Of a stretch of DNA of 5,588 bases, positions 5,382 to 5,588 are shown piece by piece. Numbering within the stretch: the first letter of the stretch is position 1; each line of letters opens with the position of its first letter. A program made the translations under genes and the position numbers. Under the pieces are notes generated by a model, which saw nothing but the letters and a program-made list of their open reading frames with translations, made no database searches and was not told the DNA's origin. This stretch comes from Clostridia bacterium (lineage in GTDB: Bacteria > Bacillota > Clostridia > TANB77 > CAG-508), in assembly GCA_900768805.1 (NCBI GenBank), contig CAAGEF010000172.1:1-5588 (forward strand), read 5' to 3'.

Positions 5382-5588
5382 AGTCCGCAGAAGCTATTGA
5401 ATATATACATCTTCCATTCCGGTCGGCGGACTCCATTACATAGTTTAAGAAAATCTAATCTTCTTTCACAGCACCCTTCCTACAAGGTGAACACTTTCCG
5501 CTCAATCTGAATAAGATTTTCTAAAACTATTCCAGTCGCACACCTCCCTGCATTACAGATGTATATATTCAACAGCTTCTGCTACTCT
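5382..5588 (-). repeat. long nested inverted repeat, candidate structured RNA or MITE-like element
   Basis: The outer helix pairs 5387-5411 with 5558-5582 over 25 bases. The one exception (A5396/C5573) becomes U-G if the minus strand is transcribed. Inside it, GCGACT (5534-5539, minus strand) can pair with AGTCCGC (5426-5432) with one bulge. The inner helix pairs 5440-5456 with 5514-5530, 16 of 17 positions. An apical hairpin CACCTT/AAGGGTG (5472-5489) caps the rod. Total length is about 200 bases and no reading frame is convincing. Family is unknown: a 6S-like RNA, a retron msr-msd type RNA or a short mobile element all fit in outline. The strand is chosen only from the wobble pair. The window ends 6 bases beyond the outer helix. 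Confidence 0.7.

Noticed and set aside
5213..5410. A 65-codon minus-strand frame
   Set aside because: It runs across the strong promoter, the 17-bp repeat and one arm of the 25-bp helix, and its translation is low-complexity.
5531..5545. A GTGCGAC-like group II intron 5' end on the minus strand
   Set aside because: No domain V or VI sequence, maturase gene or splice context is visible; the motif is better explained as part of the palindrome's bubble.
5382..5588. SRP RNA, tmRNA, RNase P RNA or tRNA at the right edge
   Set aside because: The diagnostic sequences I know for these RNAs (for example the GGAAG-type SRP Alu/S-domain tetraloop region or the tmRNA acceptor arm) are not present.
1..5588. 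CRISPR array
   Set aside because: There are no regularly spaced direct repeats anywhere in the window.

Overview
The window looks like chromosome of a very AT-rich Bacillota, most likely a clostridium-type organism. Three things point there: the gene order ylxM-ffh-rpsP-khpA-rimM-trmD-rplS, strong AGGAGG-like ribosome binding sites with consensus sigma-A promoters, and strong A/T bias at third codon positions. The genus cannot be named from this sequence. All recognisable genes are on the minus strand, so transcription runs from high to low coordinates.

Positions 136-4230 hold one compact housekeeping operon. A consensus promoter (4202-4230) drives ylxM and ffh (signal recognition particle), then rpsP (S16), khpA (KH-domain RNA binder), rimM (30S maturation), trmD (tRNA m1G37 methyltransferase) and rplS (L19). 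Gaps are 2-67 bp, and the operon ends in a strong, nearly symmetric terminator (106-137). The operon joins protein targeting, ribosome assembly and tRNA modification. trmD is split by a +1 frame disruption at about 1108-1127 that separates two otherwise well-conserved halves. The lesion contains the only in-frame CGG codon I found in the operon.

Upstream, 4292-5272 is a separate transcription unit. A sigma-A promoter (5244-5272), a roughly 137-nt leader with two hairpins, an unrecognised secreted protein (4350-5099) and a terminator (4292-4320) lie in order. This block is richer in G+C: hand counts give about 38-42% in two 60-base lines of the secreted gene, against about 18-22% in two lines of ffh. 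That suggests an accessory or transferred origin.

The two edges are non-coding and repeat-like. The right edge (5382-5588) is a long nested inverted repeat: a 25-bp outer helix, a 16-bp inner helix and an apical hairpin. It could be a structured RNA, a MITE-like element or part of a retron-type locus cut by the window end. The left edge (1-96) carries a small GGGACGGGG-loop hairpin, a 17-bp inverted copy of a sequence near the right edge, and an 18-bp inverted copy of the end of rplS. The strongest leads are the right-edge palindrome and the broken trmD. The core operon is otherwise ordinary.
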